This document shows positions 6,833-10,114 of a stretch of 10,114 nt of DNA, piece by piece (within the stretch, counting starts at the first letter, position 1; every line of letters starts with the position of its first letter). The DNA comes from Candidatus Omnitrophota bacterium (GTDB lineage: Bacteria; Omnitrophota; Koll11; Tantalellales; Tantalellaceae), in assembly GCA_015231715.1 (NCBI GenBank), contig JADGBB010000039.1, positions 1 through 10,114 on the forward strand. Reading direction: 5' to 3'. A model generated the notes under the pieces. The model saw nothing but the letters and a program-made list of their open reading frames with translations, was not told the origin of the DNA and made no database searches. Both the position numbers and the translations under genes were made by a program.

Positions 6833-7838
6833 AGCATATTCTAGGCAATTGTTCACCTGTTAACATATCCAAGATACGACTTGATCCGTACCTTGTTTTA
6901 AGATACACTCTTGCATCATTTTGATCCGTGACCTCTCCGATCACTGCGGCATCTTTCCCATATTTGTATTTAGACATAAAATTAACTACATCCGAGGCTA
7001 TCTTTTCATCAACAAAGATCAACGCTTTCCCCTCATTTGCAAGATATAAAATATCCAGTCCCAAAAGTTCGCTCGCTGCTTTAACTATTTCTTTCACCGG
7101 GATCTGATCTTCAACTATTGTTATTGTTTTTCCTGAACTTTTGGCTATTTCATTTAAAGTTGTCGCAACTCCGCCCCGTGTAGGATCTCTCATGAATTTA
7201 ACACCCGTAAAATTATCCATTATATCCTGTATCATAATGTTCAAAGGAGCTGAATCACTTTTTATTTCTGAATCAAATTCAAAACCTTTTCGTTTACTCA
7301 TAATAGCGATACCATGATCACCTGAGGTGCCTGTCAAGATTATCTTGTCTTTAGTTTTAATTTTGTCATACCCTAAAGGGTAATCTTTTTTTATCATACC
7401 CACACCTGAAGTGTTTATAAAAATACCGTCAGCCGCGTTTTTTTCAACTATCTTTGTGTCGCCGCAAACAATTTTCACCCCCGCTTCAAGCGCGCATTCA
7501 GCCATGGATATAACAATTCTTTCCAGATCTTTTATCAAAAACCCTTCCTCTATAATAGCGGCACAACTTATGTACATAGGTTTAGCTCCTGAAACAGCAA
7601 GATCATTAACAGTCCCAGCAATAGCGATCTTACCGATATCTCCTCCGGGAAAAAATATAGGCGTAACAACAAAAGAGTCAGTTGTAAAAGCTAATTCTCC
7701 TTTGATCTCAGGCAATCGCGCGGCATCATCGGAAAGGGCCAAAATATCATTCTTGAAATGCTTATAAAAAACATCATTAATAAGCTTATGCGAGAGCTTG
7801 CCGCCGCTGCCATGTGAAAGTGTAATAACATCCATCAT
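6831..7838 (-). CDS. hypE: Hydrogenase maturation protein HypE (thiocarbamate-forming dehydratase)
   Basis: Takes the carbamoyl group from HypF onto its C-terminal cysteine and dehydrates it with ATP to a thiocyanate, the source of the Fe-bound cyanide ligands. It has 335 residues of the PurM/AIR synthase-like family. The N-terminal LSHGSGGKLSHKLI (7-20) and FTTDSFVVTPIFFPGGDIG (51-69) form the ATP and dimer regions. CGDTKIV and FMRDPTRGGVATTLNEIA follow. The protein ends in PRIC, with the catalytic Cys at the very last position. Two adjacent ATGs (7836-7838 and 7833-7835) are both acceptable after an AAGGAAA site. Unusually, 277 bases of repeats separate it from hypD, so its translation is not coupled to hypFCD. 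I see no convincing promoter directly upstream. Confidence 0.96.
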   Translation of the reverse strand: MMDVITLSHGSGGKLSHKLINDVFYKHFKNDILALSDDAARLPEIKGELAFTTDSFVVTPIFFPGGDIGKIAIAGTVNDLAVSGAKPMYISCAAIIEEGFLIKDLERIVISMAECALEAGVKIVCGDTKIVEKNAADGIFINTSGVGMIKKDYPLGYDKIKTKDKIILTGTSGDHGIAIMSKRKGFEFDSEIKSDSAPLNIMIQDIMDNFTGVKFMRDPTRGGVATTLNEIAKSSGKTITIVEDQIPVKEIVKAASELLGLDILYLANEGKALIFVDEKIASDVVNFMSKYKYGKDAAVIGEVTDQNDARVYLKTRYGSSRILDMLTGEQLPRIC

Positions 7839-7870
7839 TAGTTTCCTTTATGTAAGTAAAAATAAAAGTT

Positions 7871-7999
7871 TTCGGTACGTCCAAAAATTTCGGGTCCTGC
7901 CATCGTTCCAACTTTGTGTGTTTTTTCAAAACACACAAAGTTTCCACCATGTAGGGGCTTCGCCCCACTTCGTTTCACCCAAAATTTTTTCGGGCGATA
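7871..7999 (-). repeat. Dispersed hairpin repeat, copy 2 (inverted relative to copy 1)
   Basis: This is the reverse complement of the element at 1076-1172. The inner stem is a perfect 15 bp (7910-7924 with 7928-7942, loop TTC). The outer stem joins AAAAATTTCGGGT near 7883-7895 with ACCCAAAATTTTTT near 7977-7990. It differs from copy 1 by an additional segment of about 25 bases at 7951-7975 that contains its own hairpin, GGGGC-TTC-GCCCC (7954-7966). A 60-residue frame running through it into hypE is a reading of the repeat and not a gene. It lies in the hypD-hypE gap, where it may act as a pause, processing or stability element. Confidence 0.85.
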
Positions 8000-8029
8000 C
8001 ACTATCTATTCCCTTATTAATTTACTAAT

Positions 8030-8115
8030 TAGGGACAGGTACACATTTATTTAATAAGAACAGTTACGCATCTGTTGCTGTCTCTCTCGATTTAACTAGG
8101 GACAGACACCTGTTT
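8030..8115. repeat. REP-like element of the RAYT-associated TAGGGACAG type
   Basis: TAGGGACAG occurs twice in direct orientation, at 8030-8038 and 8097-8105. An imperfect inverted partner, CTGTCTCT (8078-8085), faces the first copy, giving a REPIN-like doublet. AACAG-CTGTT (8060-8064 with 8071-8075) can form a small inner hairpin, and ACAG-ACAC-CTGT follows in the second copy. GGGACAGACACC-type motifs are recognisable to me as short repeats associated with Y1 (RAYT) transposases in several phyla; that is recall, not a search. No transposase lies in the window. The element runs directly into the hypD stop codon at 8116-8118. Confidence 0.7.
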
Positions 8116-9201
8116 TTACAGAACCCTGTATTTGTACCAGGCGGCGCAGGCGCCTTCACTGGAGACCATGCATGCGCCTATCGGGGTTTCCGGGGTGCAT
8201 GTTTTGCCGAAAGACGGGCAGTCTTTTGGGTCGCTGGCTCCTATCAGGATGTCGCCGCATATACAGCCTTGTTTTTCTTTTGCGTCTTTAATTTTTATTT
8301 TAAAAACTTTTTCGGCATCTAGTTCTGAAAAGGTGTTTCTTATTTTTAATCCGCTATCGGGAACGATGCCTAACCCTCTCCAATCTGCGCTTGCCGATTC
8401 GAATACTTTATTCATAATGTCTAGCGCTTTCAAGTTTCCTTCAGAATGAACTACTCTTTCATATGCATTAAACAATACGGGTTTATTTTCTTCGTTGCTT
8501 TTAACTAGAACATAAACTGCATTTAAAAGATCCACCGGTTCAAAGCCGGCGATACAACATGAAACACCTAGATCGTTAACTATTGAGCTATAAATACCAC
8601 TGCCGGTTATTGTGCTTACATGGCCCGGACATAAAAGAGCGTCAACTCTTGATCTTTTATTTGATAGCACAGCTTTTAAAGCTGCGGGCATGGTCTTATT
8701 AAGACAAAGAACATAAAAATTATCTATACCTTTATTTTTAACTTCACAAATCGCGGCAGCTGTTCCGGGAGTTGTTGTTTCAAAACCTATACTTACAAAA
8801 ATAAATTTTTTGTTTTTTTCTTCTTGAGCATATTTAATAACATCGGCAACAGAATAAACCATTCTAATGTCTTTGCCTAAGGCCTTTATCCCGCTCAAGC
8901 TGTGACGTGAACCCGGTACATCATAAAGGTCGCCGAAAGAACAAATAACTACATCTTCATTAAGCGCTAAATACATTATCTTATCGATATCTTTTATTGA
9001 AGTAACACATACAGGACATCCGGGGCCGGAAATAAACCGCACTTTATCTCCGACTATCCGCTCTAAAGCGTTTTTTCTGATCGCCATAGTATGCCCGCCG
9101 CAAACTTCCATAATGTTTATGGGTTTAACCGCGGTTTGAATTATTTTATCCGCTATTTTTTTTACTTCATTAGTATCTCTGTATTCGTCTATGTATTTCA
9201 A
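8116..9201 (-). CDS. hypD: Hydrogenase maturation Fe-S protein HypD
   Basis: Scaffold protein that, with HypC, assembles the Fe(CN)2CO unit for the NiFe site. It has 361 residues, normal for the family. Motifs in order: MEVCGGHT (Cys34), GPGCPVC (Cys62, Cys65), FETTTPGTA, LCPGHVSTITG, AGFEPVDLL, and the C-terminal 4Fe-4S region with CICGDIL, DCPSFGKTCTPE and PIGACMVSSEGACAAWYKY. The start is TTG at 9199-9201, whose last bases overlap the hypC TGA; an AAAGG site six bases upstream and the family-typical N-terminus KYIDEYRD support it. The stop codon abuts a REP-like element. The last 50 codons are markedly richer in G/C at third positions than the first 50 (34 of 50 against 20 of 50 by my count). 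Confidence 0.95.
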   Translation of the reverse strand: MKYIDEYRDTNEVKKIADKIIQTAVKPINIMEVCGGHTMAIRKNALERIVGDKVRFISGPGCPVCVTSIKDIDKIMYLALNEDVVICSFGDLYDVPGSRHSLSGIKALGKDIRMVYSVADVIKYAQEEKNKKFIFVSIGFETTTPGTAAAICEVKNKGIDNFYVLCLNKTMPAALKAVLSNKRSRVDALLCPGHVSTITGSGIYSSIVNDLGVSCCIAGFEPVDLLNAVYVLVKSNEENKPVLFNAYERVVHSEGNLKALDIMNKVFESASADWRGLGIVPDSGLKIRNTFSELDAEKVFKIKIKDAKEKQGCICGDILIGASDPKDCPSFGKTCTPETPIGACMVSSEGACAAWYKYRVL

Positions 9202-9416
9202 TTTTTACCTTTATTTTGAAAAAATTCCATAGTGAACTTTGCTTTTTCCTCATCAACTTTCTGCAAAGCGTATCCCGCATGGATAAGCAGATATTCTCCG
9301 ACTTTTACATCTTCAAGCAAATCTAAAGCGACTTCTTTTTTTACGCCGGAAACATCAACAATACATTTATTATCCTCTTTAAGTTCCACGACTTTACCCG
9401 GCACGCTCCAGCACAT
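9198..9416 (-). CDS. hypC: Hydrogenase assembly chaperone HypC
   Basis: Small chaperone that carries the iron unit with HypD and hands it to the HydA precursor. It has 72 residues, typical length. The essential Cys2 is in place in MCWSVPGKVVE; the common form is MCLAxPGK, so Trp3-Ser4 is an uncommon variant. The conserved VGEYLLIHAGYALQKVDEEKA segment (39-59) follows. An AAGAGGA ribosome site precedes the ATG at 9414-9416. It starts 28 bases after the hypF stop and overlaps the start of hypD by 4 bases. Confidence 0.95.
   Translation of the reverse strand: MCWSVPGKVVELKEDNKCIVDVSGVKKEVALDLLEDVKVGEYLLIHAGYALQKVDEEKAKFTMEFFQNKGKN
9208..9212 (-). promoter_or_regulatory. Ribosome binding site for the TTG start of hypD
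   Basis: AAAGG on the - strand, six bases before the TTG at 9201. It lies inside the end of hypC and makes the otherwise uncommon start codon credible. Confidence 0.45.
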
Positions 9417-9444
9417 ATTTTCCTCTTGTTCGCCGTTTTGGCTT

Positions 9445-10114
9445 TTATTTCATTGCTTGTACGCATACCGCCTGCCCTACTGAAAGGCCTGCGTCCGTAC
9501 AAGATATTGTTTTATGTTTTACAAGCTCCATACCTGAATCATAAAATTTTGTATCTAAATATTTCGTTAAGTACTTATTTTGAAAACAGCCTCCGGAAAG
9601 AAGAACTTTTTTAATATCTTCTTTATCGCATATCTTTTTTGATACATCAAAAATTATTTCACCGATAGTGTTATGAAACTTTGCGCTTATAATACCTTTA
9701 TCTATTCCGGCACTTCCATCACAGACAATGGATTTAATCATGTTTTTTACGCTTATCTCATCATTGTAAATACTGTAATTATAAAACTCATCAACATTGC
9801 AGGCAATATGTTTCTCTAATAGAATTGCCCCTTCAGCTTCATATGATGCCATCGGACAAATACCGCACAATGCGCTCACTGCATCAAATAATCTGCCGGC
9901 ACTGGAAGTTTTTGGAGAATTAGCCTGCTTTTCAATCATTCGAAAAATATTTTTTATATCATTTTTATTTAAATGGGCTAATTCTTCAGGAATTGCATTT
10001 TGCTCTTTATGGGCATCTCCTTCAAATGCGCTATAAAGATATGCTAAAGCCATCCTCCATAATTCCATGGCAGCTTTGTCACCGCCCGGTTGAAAAACAT
10101 ATTCAAAATGAAAA
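9445..10114 (-). CDS. hypF: Carbamoyltransferase HypF, C-terminal part (5' end outside window)
   Basis: Uses carbamoyl phosphate and ATP to carbamoylate HypE, the first step in making the cyanide ligands. The frame is open to the window edge and shows 222 residues of a protein usually about 750 long. Only the Kae1-like C-terminal domain is visible. PGGDKAAMELWRMALAYLY is near the edge, then TSSAGRLFDAVSALCGIC, SYEAEGAILLE, AKFHNTIGEII, LLSGGCFQNKYL and the C-terminal metal/nucleotide segment CTDAGLSVGQA. That last segment is usually NDGG or GDGG, so the second residue after the Asp triplet position is Ala in place of Gly. The acylphosphatase, zinc-finger and YrdC domains must lie outside the window. 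It leads the visible operon, 28 bases before hypC. Confidence 0.94.
   Translation of the reverse strand, partial: FHFEYVFQPGGDKAAMELWRMALAYLYSAFEGDAHKEQNAIPEELAHLNKNDIKNIFRMIEKQANSPKTSSAGRLFDAVSALCGICPMASYEAEGAILLEKHIACNVDEFYNYSIYNDEISVKNMIKSIVCDGSAGIDKGIISAKFHNTIGEIIFDVSKKICDKEDIKKVLLSGGCFQNKYLTKYLDTKFYDSGMELVKHKTISCTDAGLSVGQAVCVQAMK

Noticed and set aside
6824..6856. Longer HypA starting at the ATG at 6854-6856
   Set aside because: It would overlap hypE and displace the essential Met-His N-terminus; the internal ATG has a strong ribosome site.
7786..7968. A 60-codon - strand frame overlapping the hypE start
   Set aside because: It is made of copy 2 of the repeat plus an out-of-frame piece of hypE. 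hypE has its own ribosome site and a normal N-terminus.

Overview
The window is bacterial DNA that is AT-rich overall. It holds the 3' end of an arginyl-tRNA synthetase gene on the + strand, an intergenic region packed with repeats, and then a long block of genes on the - strand for a group 3b (sulfhydrogenase-type) [NiFe]-hydrogenase and its maturation proteins. No 16S rRNA or other strong taxonomic marker is present. The bacterial-type ArgRS, the hydBGDA-type soluble hydrogenase and the TAGGGACAG-type REP repeats would fit an anaerobic candidate-phylum bacterium such as Omnitrophota, but that is an impression from experience, not a demonstration.

Layout: positions 1-713 carry the C-terminal 236 codons of argS (+). 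Positions 714-1214 have no gene. They hold a tandem repeat of about 90 bp, a 205-bp palindromic element with 27-bp perfect inverted ends, and the first copy (1076-1172) of a dispersed hairpin repeat. From 10114 down to 1215 every gene is on the - strand. In transcription order they are hypF (partial), hypC, hypD, a 277-base gap filled with repeats, hypE, hypA, hypB, hydB, hydG, hydD, hydA, a terminator-like hairpin, and a hydrogenase maturation protease.

The genes form one working set. HydA is the NiFe catalytic subunit and HydD the Fe-S small subunit. HydG is a flavin/NAD(P)-binding subunit with a [2Fe-2S] site, and HydB is a 4Fe-4S electron-transfer subunit. Together they should couple H2 to NAD(P)(H) in the cytoplasm. 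HypF and HypE make the cyanide ligand, HypC and HypD assemble Fe(CN)2CO, HypA and HypB insert nickel, and the protease trims the HydA C-terminus. Most junctions overlap by 4 or 8 bases, which implies tight translational coupling from hypB through hydA.

The coding content is a known type of system; I found no unknown enzyme system. The unusual part is the repeat content. One structured repeat occurs in opposite orientations on either side of the hypE-to-protease block. A REP-like element of the kind associated with RAYT transposases abuts the hypD stop codon and separates hypD from hypE. The 3' ends of hypD and argS, both next to repeats, differ in base composition from the rest of their genes.
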